Positions 43,891-53,149 of a DNA stretch of 64,000 nucleotides are shown here, one piece after another (the stretch's first letter is position 1; every line of letters starts with the position of its first letter). Position numbers and translations under genes: made by a program. Origin of the DNA: Mesorhizobium sp. B2-8-5 (GTDB lineage Bacteria; Pseudomonadota; Alphaproteobacteria; Rhizobiales; Rhizobiaceae); contig NZ_CP083951.1 in assembly GCF_006440675.2 (NCBI RefSeq), positions 6,171,501 to 6,235,500 of the forward strand. Direction: 5' to 3'. The notes under the pieces were generated by a model, which had not been told where the DNA came from, ran no database searches, and saw only the letters and a list, made by a program, of their open reading frames with translations.

Positions 43891-45441
43891 TCAAGCCGAA
43901 TGATACTTGTTGAGAAGCGCGCGATGGCGATCCATGTCTCCGCGCAGGTTCTGATAGACCGACGACCATACTTCGAAGAAATCCTGGTAACGCTCGTGCA
44001 GTTTCGGATCAGGATCGATCGTCTCCTTGATGCGGACGATGCTTTCAAGAGGCTCGGTTGGCGATTTGTAGATCCCGGCTGCGACGCCGGCCAGGACAGC
44101 ATCACCGATCGGAGCGGCCTCGCCGATGTCTGGCGTCTTCAACGGCAGGTTCACCACGCTGGCGGTGATCTGGTTCCAGAACCGGCTCTTCGTCGGACCT
44201 CCGTTCAGGATCAAACCATCGACCTTGACGCCGGCCGCGTTGGCGGTGCGGACGTTGGAATAAAGGTCGAAGGCGACGCCCTCGATCAGCGCCCGGATGA
44301 AATGCGCCCGTGTCGTCGTTGGACGCACGCCGAAGAAGTTGCCGCAGGCATTGCTGTTCCAATTGGGCGACAGCGTGTTGCCGAGGTATGGCAGATAAAG
44401 CAGGCCGTCGGAACAAGCCGGCACGCGCTTCGCCTGCTCGGTGAAAAGGTCGAAGACATTGTGGCCCATGCGCTCGGCCAGACGGAATTCGGCATCGCCG
44501 AACTGATCGCGGAACCATTTCAACGACGCGCCGGTAAAGGCCATCGGGCCATCGAACATGGTCAGGCCGGGCAGCACGTGCGGCCATTTCAGGATGCGGT
44601 ATTCCTCGACGTTCTGCCCGGTCGGGATCATGATGCCGAGGTTGGAACCCGTGCCCATGGAGTAGTAGGCCTCACCGGCTTTGGTGACGCCAACGCCAAG
44701 GGCTGCCGAACTGATGTCAGTGCCGCCTGCCGCGACTATGGTGCCGGGACGCAGTCCCGTCTCCTCGGCCGCCTGCCTGGTCACCTCGCCCACCACTTCA
44801 TGGGATTGGTAGAGCCGCGGCAGCTTCTCGAGCGGAATGCCGATCGCCCTTGCGACAGACTCGTTCCAGCGCTCCTCACGATATTCGTAGGCATAGGCGA
44901 GCCCGGCGTCACCGGTGTTCATCGTGAAGTTGCCGCACATCCGGTAGGTGCAATAGCCGGAAGGCGACAGGAACTTGTGCGTGGCGTTGAAGATGTGCGG
45001 CTCGTGCTTTTTGATCCACAGCGCCTTGGGATCGATGAACCAGGGCGCGATACGGTTGCCGTTGTTCTTGTTGATGGTCGCCTCGCCGACGCTGCGGCGG
45101 ATGTCTTCGCACTCTTCCTCGGAGCGGGAGTCCATCCAGATCATGGCCTGACGCAACGGCTTACCCTGATCGCTGACGGGCAGCGTTACGCCGACAAGGC
45201 CCGAAAGCGCCACGGCCGCGATATCGTCGGCGAAGCGGCCCTGCTCCAGACATTGCCTTACGGACGAGACCACGGCGCCCCAGTAATTCGACGCATCCTG
45301 TTCGGCCCAGCCGGGAAACGGGTGAAACAGAGGATGTTCCTGCGAGCCTGATGCCACCACCTTGCCGGTATTGGTGTCCAGAACCGCGGCCTTCACGTTG
45401 GTCGTGCCGATATCGATGCCGAGCGTGAGATGTCCGCCCAT
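43891..45441 (-). CDS. FGGY-family carbohydrate kinase
   Basis: A 516-residue kinase of the ASKHA superfamily. The phosphate-1 motif is GIDIGTTNVKA (residues ~8-18), followed by AVALSGLVGVTLPV, IWMDSRSEEE and the phosphate-2 and adenosine regions (AAGGTDISSAALGVG, ALIEGVAFDLYSNV, LNGGPTKSRFWNQITASV). It resembles xylulokinase and related ketose/polyol kinases. Encoded between the permeases and ATPase of a sugar-type importer, it should phosphorylate the imported compound in the cytoplasm. The precise substrate cannot be read from sequence. Confidence 0.93.
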   Translation of the reverse strand: MGGHLTLGIDIGTTNVKAAVLDTNTGKVVASGSQEHPLFHPFPGWAEQDASNYWGAVVSSVRQCLEQGRFADDIAAVALSGLVGVTLPVSDQGKPLRQAMIWMDSRSEEECEDIRRSVGEATINKNNGNRIAPWFIDPKALWIKKHEPHIFNATHKFLSPSGYCTYRMCGNFTMNTGDAGLAYAYEYREERWNESVARAIGIPLEKLPRLYQSHEVVGEVTRQAAEETGLRPGTIVAAGGTDISSAALGVGVTKAGEAYYSMGTGSNLGIMIPTGQNVEEYRILKWPHVLPGLTMFDGPMAFTGASLKWFRDQFGDAEFRLAERMGHNVFDLFTEQAKRVPACSDGLLYLPYLGNTLSPNWNSNACGNFFGVRPTTTRAHFIRALIEGVAFDLYSNVRTANAAGVKVDGLILNGGPTKSRFWNQITASVVNLPLKTPDIGEAAPIGDAVLAGVAAGIYKSPTEPLESIVRIKETIDPDPKLHERYQDFFEVWSSVYQNLRGDMDRHRALLNKYHSA

Positions 45442-45462
45442 AAATCGCTCCTCCCAGAGTGC

Positions 45463-46482
45463 CTATGCTTGTGTTTTCTTGCGGCTCATCTTCGACAAGC
45501 CGACCGATAGGATGAGAACAACGCCAATGGCGAGGTTCTGGTACCAGGTCCCGACGCCCCAGATGGCGAGCAGGTTGAGGCCGGCGGCAAACGCAATGCT
45601 GCCCAGCAGCGTACGCCAAGGCGATCCGATGCCTCCAGCCAGCGCCGTGCCGCCGATGACAGCAATGGCAATGGCAGTCAATTCATAACCGGCAGCGAGC
45701 GGCGCATCGACCGACTTCAGCCGTGCGGTGAAGATGATGCCGGCAAGGGCGGCGCACAATCCGCTGATGGCATAGGCCAGGACCACGTAGCGCTGCGTCT
45801 TGACGCCGGCATAGAGCGCGGCTTTTTCGTTGCCGCCTATAGCGTAGAAGCGGCCGCCCCGCATGCTGCCATTTACGAAGCCCATGAGAGCAAGAAGAAC
45901 GAGAAGGAAGATAACGAAACTGACCGGGATGCCGACTATCTTGCTATCGCCGATCCAGCTGTAGAGCGGTGCCTTGAGATAATAGGGGTGGCCATTGGTG
46001 AGTACGTAATTGAAGCCGCGCAAGGCCGTCAGCGACACCAGCGTCATGATGAAGGACGCGACCTTGAAATACGCCACGCCAATGCCGTTGAGCGCGCCGA
46101 CCGCGATGCCCGTCGTCAGCGCGATCAAAATGACCGGGACGATCGGGCCGGCATAGGTGTTGCCGCGCACCAGCCAACGGCTTCCCAGCATTGGGCCGAT
46201 CTCGGCCATGACGACCACGCCGACAATGACCGAAAAGATCATCAGCGCCGCGACCGACAGATCGATGCGGCCGGTGAGCAGCACCACCGTCATGCCGAGT
46301 GACAACAGGCCGATGACAGCGATGCTGCGCATGAGGTTCTCGATGTTGAGCGCGGTGAGGTAATACTCGGAGGTTAGCGCGCCGACAGCGAAGATCAGCA
46401 GGATCAGCCAGATGATGGGATCACGCAGCGCCCCCTGCAGCAAGGGCGCGACGCGCGGGGTGGAGAGTTCCAGGACGCTCAT
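45463..46482 (-). CDS. Sugar-type ABC transporter permease
   Basis: A 339-residue inner-membrane permease of the RbsC/XylH family with about nine to ten hydrophobic helices. The loop VNGSMRGGRFYAIGGNEKAALYAGV is the EAA-like coupling segment to the ATPase. I use the ATG at 46482, which overlaps the preceding permease stop (ATGA); an ATG at 46503 is less likely. It works as a heterodimer with the permease at 46479-47468. Confidence 0.92.
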   Translation of the reverse strand: MSVLELSTPRVAPLLQGALRDPIIWLILLIFAVGALTSEYYLTALNIENLMRSIAVIGLLSLGMTVVLLTGRIDLSVAALMIFSVIVGVVVMAEIGPMLGSRWLVRGNTYAGPIVPVILIALTTGIAVGALNGIGVAYFKVASFIMTLVSLTALRGFNYVLTNGHPYYLKAPLYSWIGDSKIVGIPVSFVIFLLVLLALMGFVNGSMRGGRFYAIGGNEKAALYAGVKTQRYVVLAYAISGLCAALAGIIFTARLKSVDAPLAAGYELTAIAIAVIGGTALAGGIGSPWRTLLGSIAFAAGLNLLAIWGVGTWYQNLAIGVVLILSVGLSKMSRKKTQA

Positions 46483-47468
46483 TTCGCGATCCCCCGCTGC
46501 CACATGCCAGGTATCACGACGGCGAGGATGACTGCCGCGGTCACGACCTGCTGCAGATAGATGCTGACACCGAGCTGATTGAGAAGATTGTTGACGATGC
46601 CGATGATCAGGGCGGCCACAACCGTACCGGTTATCGAGCCCGAGCCGCCGGACAGCGCCGCGCCTCCCAGCACGGTGACCGCCAAAACCGAAAGCTCCAT
46701 GCCTTCGAAGCCGGCCGGATTGATGTAGGACAGCCTGGCGCTTTCAAGCATGCCGGCAAGCGCAGCACAGATGCCGGAAATCGCGAACACGGCGGTGCGC
46801 ACGCCGACAACATTGATGCCGGACAAAGCGGCTGCTTTGACGTTGCCGCCGGTCGCGTAAAGTGCGCGTCCGAAGATCGAATATTTGGTGAGCGCGATCG
46901 CAGCTGCGCAAAGCACTACGAGCAGCACGATCGGCAGCGGAACGCCGACAAGGTCGCCGCGGCCGAGCCAGAGATAGGCGGCGATCGGTTCGGGATAGAG
47001 CGCCTGACCGCCTGAGAAGATGTTGGCGAGCGCGCGGGTGATGCCGAGCATGCCGAGCGTGGTTATCAGCGAAGGAATGCCCAATGCTGCGACGAGAATG
47101 CCGTTGACCAGGCCGATGGCCAGCCCCGTCAACAAAGTGGTGCCGATGACGAGCACTGCGGAGCCGGTCGGGATCAGTAGCCCGCCGGCGACGCAGGATA
47201 GTATTGCGACCCCGGCGATAGACAAGTCGATCTCTCCGGTGATCACCACTAGTGTCATTCCGTAGGCCATGATGCCGATCGCGGCCACGGCGAGAAGTAT
47301 GACATGGATGTTGGCGAGGGACAGAAAGGACGGTGTGATCGCCTGCCCCGCAATAAGCAGGGCGATCAACACCGCGACGCGGCTCATCTCGCCAACGCCT
47401 AGGTGCCGCAAGGCGTCGGAAGGCCGCGCCTGTGAGGCAACCTCGGTTTCAAGAGTACTCATGGTCAT
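46479..47468 (-). CDS. Sugar-type ABC transporter permease
   Basis: A 329-residue permease of the same family, from the ATG at 47468 (a second ATG lies two codons later). About nine hydrophobic helices are visible, with the coupling loop YSIFGRALYATGGNVKAAALSGINV. The frame extends further upstream through the end of the binding-protein gene and is trimmed. It partners the permease at 45463-46482. Confidence 0.92.
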   Translation of the reverse strand: MTMSTLETEVASQARPSDALRHLGVGEMSRVAVLIALLIAGQAITPSFLSLANIHVILLAVAAIGIMAYGMTLVVITGEIDLSIAGVAILSCVAGGLLIPTGSAVLVIGTTLLTGLAIGLVNGILVAALGIPSLITTLGMLGITRALANIFSGGQALYPEPIAAYLWLGRGDLVGVPLPIVLLVVLCAAAIALTKYSIFGRALYATGGNVKAAALSGINVVGVRTAVFAISGICAALAGMLESARLSYINPAGFEGMELSVLAVTVLGGAALSGGSGSITGTVVAALIIGIVNNLLNQLGVSIYLQQVVTAAVILAVVIPGMWQRGIAK

Positions 47469-47545
47469 GACGTGCTCGCCTGCCTGTTCGGTCAACGCCT
47501 GCCGGTCCTCACCAGAGAATCCGGCAGGCGCATGGGGGCTGGCGA

Positions 47546-48844
47546 TCAGCCCGCGACTGCCGGACCGTAGGCATAAGGCCACTCGTCCGGTGTCAGCGTC
47601 TCGATGCCCTCAATGTTCATCTTCTCCTTAGTGATCATCGGCAGGTTGGGCGTCATGATGAGCTTCGGCAGCGCTTCGTTGAGGCCTGCCTTGGCGCCGA
47701 TATGCATGACAACGGCGCGGATGCCGATGTCGCCGATCAGCGGTGTGTAGGGCGACACCATCTCGATGTTGCCGGCCTTGATTTCCTTCAGCACCTCACG
47801 GGCATCGTCATTGGCGAGGATCATCATCTTCTTCCCGCCCGGGGCGCTGTTCAGCCGGTTTGCCTCGCGGATTGCGTCGAGCGCGCCCATGGCTTCCTCG
47901 CCGCCGGTGTTGAACGACACCGAGATGTCTTGGAAGGCCTGCAGCGCATCCGCCGTCGACTTGAAGGCCAGCGTGCGCTGGCTGTTGGTGTGATAGTTGG
48001 CGAGCACCTTGTAGCCAGGTGTGTTGCCGATCGCCTCCAGGAAGGCGCCGGTGCGGATGGAGTCCGCCGTGCTGCCGAGATCCTTTCGATTGAAGATGAT
48101 GTTGCCCTCGGGTGCAGCATGCTTGAGATAGAGACCTTGCTGCAGACCGTTGGCATAGAAGTTGCCAAGCACCTCCGAGCTGATCTGCTCGGACGAAGTG
48201 CGGCGATCGAGGCTCACCACCGGGATGCCAGCCGCGATGGCGCGATCGACCGGTGGCCCCATCGGTGCTTCGCGGTTAGGCCAAAGCACGATGCCGTCAT
48301 ACTGCTTGGCGATCCAGGTATCGATGACCTGGCCCATCTTGTTGTCGTCGAACTCGGCGTCAATCACCTCGAGCTCGATGTTGGGATGGCGTTTGGCCTC
48401 CCAAGCGGCGGTGTCGGCGAGGCTGATCAGCCAAGGGTGGTTGAAGCCGTGAAAGACCAGCCCTATGCGGTACTTCTTGTTGTGATCCAGCACCGGACCT
48501 TCCGCAAGCGGCAGATAGTCGGTGAAAGGCGACTTGATTTGAAGCTTGCTGTAGGGGCCGACAAAACTCGCACCCATGCCCGGCTTCCATACGAACCCGC
48601 CGGCGAGCTCGCCCACAGGGTAGACGTCGAGGTAGTCGCGAAAGCCATCTTTCTCGAACAGCGCTCTCACGTCACCATTCGACATTCCGGCCTTCGCCTC
48701 GCCGGAATACTTTTTGATGAGCGCGTTGATGATGGAATGGACCGACTCCTCAGCGGCCGCCGGAGCGATTGCCAGCGGGGCGGCAGCAAGCACGGTCAGT
48801 GTCGCAGCCGTCTTCAAGAGATAACGGCGTGATAGTTTCAGCAT
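47546..48844 (-). CDS. Periplasmic sugar-binding protein of ABC importer
   Basis: A 432-residue protein from the ATG at 48844, preceded by GGAGGAAA. A signal peptide (MLKLSRRYLLKTAATLTVLAAAPLAIAPAAA) with two Arg residues, which may allow Tat or Sec export, is followed by the periplasmic-binding protein type 1 fold (KYRIGLVFHGFNHPWLISLADTAAWEAK...; YDGIVLWPNREAPMGPPVDRAIAAGIPVVSLDRR). An extra ~90-residue region precedes the first domain, making it longer than RbsB-like proteins. It defines the specificity of the importer; the ligand is unknown. Confidence 0.9.
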   Translation of the reverse strand: MLKLSRRYLLKTAATLTVLAAAPLAIAPAAAEESVHSIINALIKKYSGEAKAGMSNGDVRALFEKDGFRDYLDVYPVGELAGGFVWKPGMGASFVGPYSKLQIKSPFTDYLPLAEGPVLDHNKKYRIGLVFHGFNHPWLISLADTAAWEAKRHPNIELEVIDAEFDDNKMGQVIDTWIAKQYDGIVLWPNREAPMGPPVDRAIAAGIPVVSLDRRTSSEQISSEVLGNFYANGLQQGLYLKHAAPEGNIIFNRKDLGSTADSIRTGAFLEAIGNTPGYKVLANYHTNSQRTLAFKSTADALQAFQDISVSFNTGGEEAMGALDAIREANRLNSAPGGKKMMILANDDAREVLKEIKAGNIEMVSPYTPLIGDIGIRAVVMHIGAKAGLNEALPKLIMTPNLPMITKEKMNIEGIETLTPDEWPYAYGPAVAG

Positions 48845-48900
48845 TAGGTTTCCTCCCATATTTTGGTTTCAGCTCGGGATATGTCCCGAAGAAGTCAGTG

Positions 48901-49245
48901 CTAGTCTCCTCCTCCCACCAGGATGTGGACGTAGCCGTCCGCCACCTTGGTTTCGTAAGTTTTCAGTCGCTCGGTGACGGGCGGCGAAAGCGGCATGCCG
49001 GTCGGGATATGGAACAGTCCCTGATGCAGCGGGCACTCAATCGTCTGGCCATCGATGTAGCCCTCGGAAAGAAATGCGTGTGCATGAGTGCAGACGCCGG
49101 CTGTCGCGTAAAATCTGCCGCCGAGATTGAAGATTGCGATGCACGCCCCGGCGTGCTCTATGCGCGTGGCGTCGCCGACGGGCAGGCTGTCAACGCGGAT
49201 CGCCTGTATCCATTGCATGTCCTTTGCTGTCGTTTCCGCTGCCAT
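48901..49245 (-). CDS. Rieske-type [2Fe-2S] ferredoxin
   Basis: A 114-residue single-domain Rieske protein. Ligands are Cys52-x-His54 (CTHAH) and Cys71-x-x-His74 (CPLHQGLF), spaced as in the ferredoxins of aromatic dioxygenases (NahAb-like). It is the first gene of the minus-strand run, 56 bases before the binding-protein gene, while its probable partners (reductase 40055-41302, desaturase-like oxygenase 41308-42303) are at the other end. It should carry electrons from the reductase to the oxygenase. Confidence 0.93.
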   Translation of the reverse strand: MAAETTAKDMQWIQAIRVDSLPVGDATRIEHAGACIAIFNLGGRFYATAGVCTHAHAFLSEGYIDGQTIECPLHQGLFHIPTGMPLSPPVTERLKTYETKVADGYVHILVGGGD

Positions 49246-50073
49246 TCATTTCCTCGCAGTCGTCATTCTGTTTCGTTTATTTTCGTTGTCTTTCCATATG
49301 CGGCCAATTCATTATAAGAATGCCGGTATTGATGACTCCGATAAGAGTTGCCGGGCGGACCCGCTCGTCGCAGCGACGGCCGGAAGAAGCCCGTAGGTGA
49401 TCGGCGACTGGATTGCAGCTTCAGCGGATCGCGGCACACGGAGCCGGCGCGAGCCAGACGTTGAAAAAGCCTGCCATCATCGCGTGACGCGAGTCGGCGC
49501 TAGCAGCACAGTCGCAGCCAGCTGCGAAATCGACCCCGTTCACAGAGGCGAGCGGCGCATTGGGGGCCGAAAGCCTGACCGCCGCGTCAGGAGGCCGGCT
49601 GTTTTGGCGCTGCCACGACACGTAGTAATTGCCGGCAAGAATTGCTTTCAGAAACCTACGAAGTCGATCTCTACGACTGACATTGAGGCGCAAACCGGTC
49701 GTCCACGCGTCGGCAGACGTCAGTCGCCGTTGCGTCATGAGTTGACCTTTCCGGCCCGCGATCAGAGCGCGTCTGGTCTACCTACGGCGAAGGAATAGAA
49801 GATAAAAAGCGGCAAACACACGAACTATCCCAATATTTACCGCTAGCCGCTCCCAGAATCGACCTCGGAGGACCAGAAAGTCGACACCGACGGTCGCAAA
49901 GCAGTCATTCAGAACTTTGTGGTCGACCTGTGCCATGGCATTGGCGACTCGGACTGCTGCAACGACGTATCCCGACCGGCGGCAGTCAAGCTGCGCCGGG
50001 CCGGAGTTGCGAGTAATATTCGGGAACCGAACCATCCACTTTGGCGGCGTCCTCTACGTTGCCGATGGAAACC
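49246..50073. other. 830-base stretch with no convincing gene
   Basis: Short frames on both strands, such as 49778-50035 minus, have no motif or ribosome site. The first part should contain the promoter of the Rieske-ABC gene run. The second part adjoins the rsmB-like remnant and may be decayed sequence. Confidence 0.45.
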
Positions 50074-50637
50074 CTAGCCAGCGCCCAAAAAGAAATCGTT
50101 CCGCCACCGGCCACCGGCCTCATGCCGAACGGGCGCGCCGTTCCTGTCGATGAACCGCGCCGAGATGACGGCGCTCGGTTGGAACGAATGCGCTTCCTTG
50201 AAACGGCGCCGTAGGGGATCGGCCGCCCAGGACGGGCACTCGAGGCGCACCTCTTCCGGCATGCCGGGATGGTCGATTGTGCATCCCTGCAATTTGACCA
50301 GCAGCGCGTGCTCATGATCCATCAGGATGGCAGGCGCGAATTTCACCCCATTGAACAAGCGTTTGATCTGATCGGGCGTCCTGCCTTCCTTCGGCGTGAG
50401 CCATGCCAGCAGCCGGGTGCGGGGCATATCCTCGCGCCCATGCTTGACCAGCCACCAGCCAAGCCGTCCTTGATGCCGGAGCGCATAGAGCGACTCTAAA
50501 ATCTGACCACGGTCCTTGTCGCCGATATAGCGTCGGGCGCCAAACCAGGCCGAGACGGCTGCATCCGCGGGACGCGCGACGCTATCGACTTCGTGCATAA
50601 GATCGAGGGTGGCCTGCAGACGTGCGGCAGGGATCAC
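50074..50637 (-). pseudogene. N-terminal remnant of an RsmB-like 16S rRNA methyltransferase
   Basis: The first ~140 residues match the NusB-like N-terminal domain and linker of rhizobial RsmB/Sun proteins: MIPAARLQATLDLMHEVDSVARPADAAVSAWFGARRYIGDKDRGQILESLYAL... through CPSWAADPLRRRFKE. After that the sequence loses the family pattern, and the SAM-binding methyltransferase domain (roughly 280 further residues) is missing. It is probably a broken duplicate. The true rsmB would be elsewhere in the genome. Confidence 0.65.
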
Positions 50638-50771
50638 GGAACGACGATCAGGCTGAAAACGCCTATAAAGGCGACAGGGCTGCTCCTGACCATTGTTCGC
50701 GCGTGTCGGCCTGCCGCCAGCGAGCGACTATCGCGGGGCGACAACCCACATTTGGATCGCGGTCACAACAT

Positions 50772-52124
50772 CTAGGATGTGGCCTGGCCATTTTTTTGCG
50801 CCCTGCAGGCTGCTTGCGGCGAGGCATAGAGCTGTGACGGCGCAGCCCAAGCCTCGTCCCCTTCCCTACGTTCGCCGGTGACCAGGGTGCGCATCTGCGA
50901 TAGATAGGTCTCTATGAAAAAGGCGGTCTGCGACTCCAGCGGCGTATAAGGCCCGGGGCGATAGGCGCGCGAGGCAATCCCTTCGGCGTTGTCTTCCGTG
51001 ATCTTCTTGTCCTGGACGGTCGTCACGTCCCACATCCAAGAAATCTTGCCGGCGTCCACGGCCGGATCGGCATCCTTGTCGACGAGCCAGGTCAGGATCA
51101 CGTCGGTTTCGTTGGCGTTGCGCGGAACCATCTGGAACATCGTCAGATAGTCGTTGGGCGCGCTCAGGAACGAAAGCCGGCCGATCCGGAACCCGTTCTC
51201 GCCGCCGTCATACTTGCCGCGCCCGCCCATCAGGCACGAGACCGGCTGGCCATCGTCGGAAAGCGTGAGGCGGCCCGAGCCGATCGGCTTGCGATGCATG
51301 GCGTAGGGCATCGTGTCCAGGTCGCCTGGCTCCCACACGCCCTTGTGGAACTCGGCGTCGCCGATGACGCTGTGCCAGGCGTCGATCTCCTGCCTCCATT
51401 CGGCGGCGTTGTAGTCGTCGCGCATGGCGGTCACCTTCACATGGCCGTTGACGCGGAAATATTCGGGGTGGGCCGGGCGGCAGTGGTAACATTCGAGGAA
51501 ATTCTCCAGCACCAGCTTCCAGTTCGCCTTGGTCAGGTAATTCTTGCGCGCGACGATGCGCGCGTTGGCGACCCCGTTCTCGCGCAGAAGATCCGTCAGC
51601 CCGGCCGCCGCCGGTTCGATGTCAGGCAGGCTGGAGGCATCGAGGCCACATATCACCAGACCACCCATCACCTTCGTCGGCACCTTGTGCAGTCCGAGGC
51701 TGTCGCCATCGACGCCTTCGGGCAGGTCGCGCCGGGTCTGCAACTCACCGGTCAGCCGGAAGGACCAGGCATGATAGGGGCAGACCAGCAGCTTGCCGCG
51801 GCCATCCTTGACGCACAGGCGCGAGCCGCGATGGGTGCAGACGTTGTAGTAGGCGGCAATATCATCCTCGCCATCGCCATGACGGGCGACGATGATCTCC
51901 TCGTCGAACAATTGACGGATGACGTAACTGCCCTTCTCCGGCACTTCGCTCAAATGGGCGACGATGACCCATTGGCGAGGGAACCACAATTCGCGCTCGA
52001 GCGCGAAAATGTCCGGGTCGAGGTAGAAGGCCTGCTGCAGCGACCAGTCCTTGCGATGCTCGTCAATCAGCCTGACCACGCGCGCGCGATCGAGGCCGGA
52101 CAACATCTTGTCGTTTGCATACAT
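50772..52124 (-). CDS. Rieske non-heme iron oxygenase, alpha subunit (betaine demethylase-like)
   Basis: A 450-residue protein from the ATG at 52124. The Rieske ligands are Cys96-x-His98 and Cys115-x-x-His118; the catalytic iron ligands include His214 and His219 (ENFLECYHCRPAHPEYF). The pattern is close to glycine betaine/stachydrine demethylases (GbcA, Stc2) rather than aromatic dioxygenases. The divergent LysR gene starts 118 bases upstream, and a DAO-family oxidase lies next to that regulator. Together they suggest oxidative N-demethylation of a quaternary or N-methyl amino acid. No dedicated reductase gene is nearby. Confidence 0.9.
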   Translation of the reverse strand: MYANDKMLSGLDRARVVRLIDEHRKDWSLQQAFYLDPDIFALERELWFPRQWVIVAHLSEVPEKGSYVIRQLFDEEIIVARHGDGEDDIAAYYNVCTHRGSRLCVKDGRGKLLVCPYHAWSFRLTGELQTRRDLPEGVDGDSLGLHKVPTKVMGGLVICGLDASSLPDIEPAAAGLTDLLRENGVANARIVARKNYLTKANWKLVLENFLECYHCRPAHPEYFRVNGHVKVTAMRDDYNAAEWRQEIDAWHSVIGDAEFHKGVWEPGDLDTMPYAMHRKPIGSGRLTLSDDGQPVSCLMGGRGKYDGGENGFRIGRLSFLSAPNDYLTMFQMVPRNANETDVILTWLVDKDADPAVDAGKISWMWDVTTVQDKKITEDNAEGIASRAYRPGPYTPLESQTAFFIETYLSQMRTLVTGERREGDEAWAAPSQLYASPQAACRAQKNGQATS

Positions 52125-52242
52125 GGCAGGCTCCGGGGCTGGCAAATGCCTTTTGATCAGGGTTGCAGCGAATTGCGGCACTCATCAACCATGGATTTGG
52201 CAGGCTTCCATCTCGAAAAGTCATGGAATACCCTTATCCTCG

Positions 52243-53136
52243 ATGAAGACGCTCAAAGCCTCGCTTCCCTTGCTCAACGCGATGGTCGCATTCGAAGCGA
52301 CCGCGCGACGCGGCAACCTGACGGCCGCCGCCGAGGAGCTTGCCATCGCGCAATCGGCCGTGTCGCGCCACATCGCCAATCTGGAAAAGCGGCTCGCGCT
52401 GGACCTTTTGGCCCGCAAGGGCAATCGCGTCTCGCTGACCGAAAACGGCGCCGCGCTGGCCGAGGCGATACGAGACGGGCTGGGCACGATCCGCGACGCC
52501 GTCGCGCGCCTGCAGGAGGCCGATCGCGATTCCCTCGTCATCGCCAGCGGCTACGACCTCGTCCAGGCTTGGCTGATGCCGCGCTTCGACCTTGTGACCT
52601 CGCTCGTCACGCATGGCCGTGTCACGCTGCTGACCTCAAGCAATCCCGACGATTTCGGCCGGCCGGAAGTCGGGATTTCGATACGCTTCGGTCGCCCCGA
52701 GCTTTGGCCTGGCCTCGCCGCCCGCAAGCTGTTCGACGGGGAGTGGTTTCCCGTCTGCTCGCCGGGCTTCCTCGAACGGCACCCTGCTCTGGCCTCGGAG
52801 GATCCGGCATCCTTCCTCGACGTGCCGCTGCTGCATCTCGCAGCTCCCGAAGATGCGATCGACAATTGGAGATCCTGGATCGGCACTACGCGGAGCCTGC
52901 CCGGTCCGACATTCTCCAGCTATCTGTCGATGATGCATGAGGCGATAGCCGGCCGGGGCGCGGCGCTCGCCTGGGCCGGCTTCGTCGAAGAGCAGCTCAG
53001 GCTCGGGCAATTGGTGCGGTTGACCAGGACTCCGCGCCGCCATGCCGATGCGTTCTACATCGTCACCCGCAGGAAGACGACGCCGACCGAACAGATGGTG
53101 GCGCAAGCCCTGCTCGACAGCGCGACGACCCGCTGA
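52243..53136 (+). CDS. LysR-family regulator (GcvA-like)
   Basis: A 297-residue regulator from the ATG at 52243, divergent from the Rieske oxygenase. HTH: LNAMVAFEATARRGNLTAAAEELAIAQSAVSRHIANLEKRLALDLLARKGNRVSLTENG. The effector domain has the GcvA-like features ISIRFGRPELWPGLAARKLFDGEWFPVCSPGFLERHP. A longer frame from 52051 runs through the promoter region of the divergent gene and is rejected. It likely controls both the oxygenase gene and itself. Confidence 0.92.
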   Translation: MKTLKASLPLLNAMVAFEATARRGNLTAAAEELAIAQSAVSRHIANLEKRLALDLLARKGNRVSLTENGAALAEAIRDGLGTIRDAVARLQEADRDSLVIASGYDLVQAWLMPRFDLVTSLVTHGRVTLLTSSNPDDFGRPEVGISIRFGRPELWPGLAARKLFDGEWFPVCSPGFLERHPALASEDPASFLDVPLLHLAAPEDAIDNWRSWIGTTRSLPGPTFSSYLSMMHEAIAGRGAALAWAGFVEEQLRLGQLVRLTRTPRRHADAFYIVTRRKTTPTEQMVAQALLDSATTR

Positions 53137-53149
53137 CCTGCCGCTGGTC

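Noticed and set aside
51294..52940. 548-codon plus-strand frame over the Rieske oxygenase and LysR genes
   Set aside because: Antisense shadow of the oxygenase joined to an out-of-frame read of the LysR gene.
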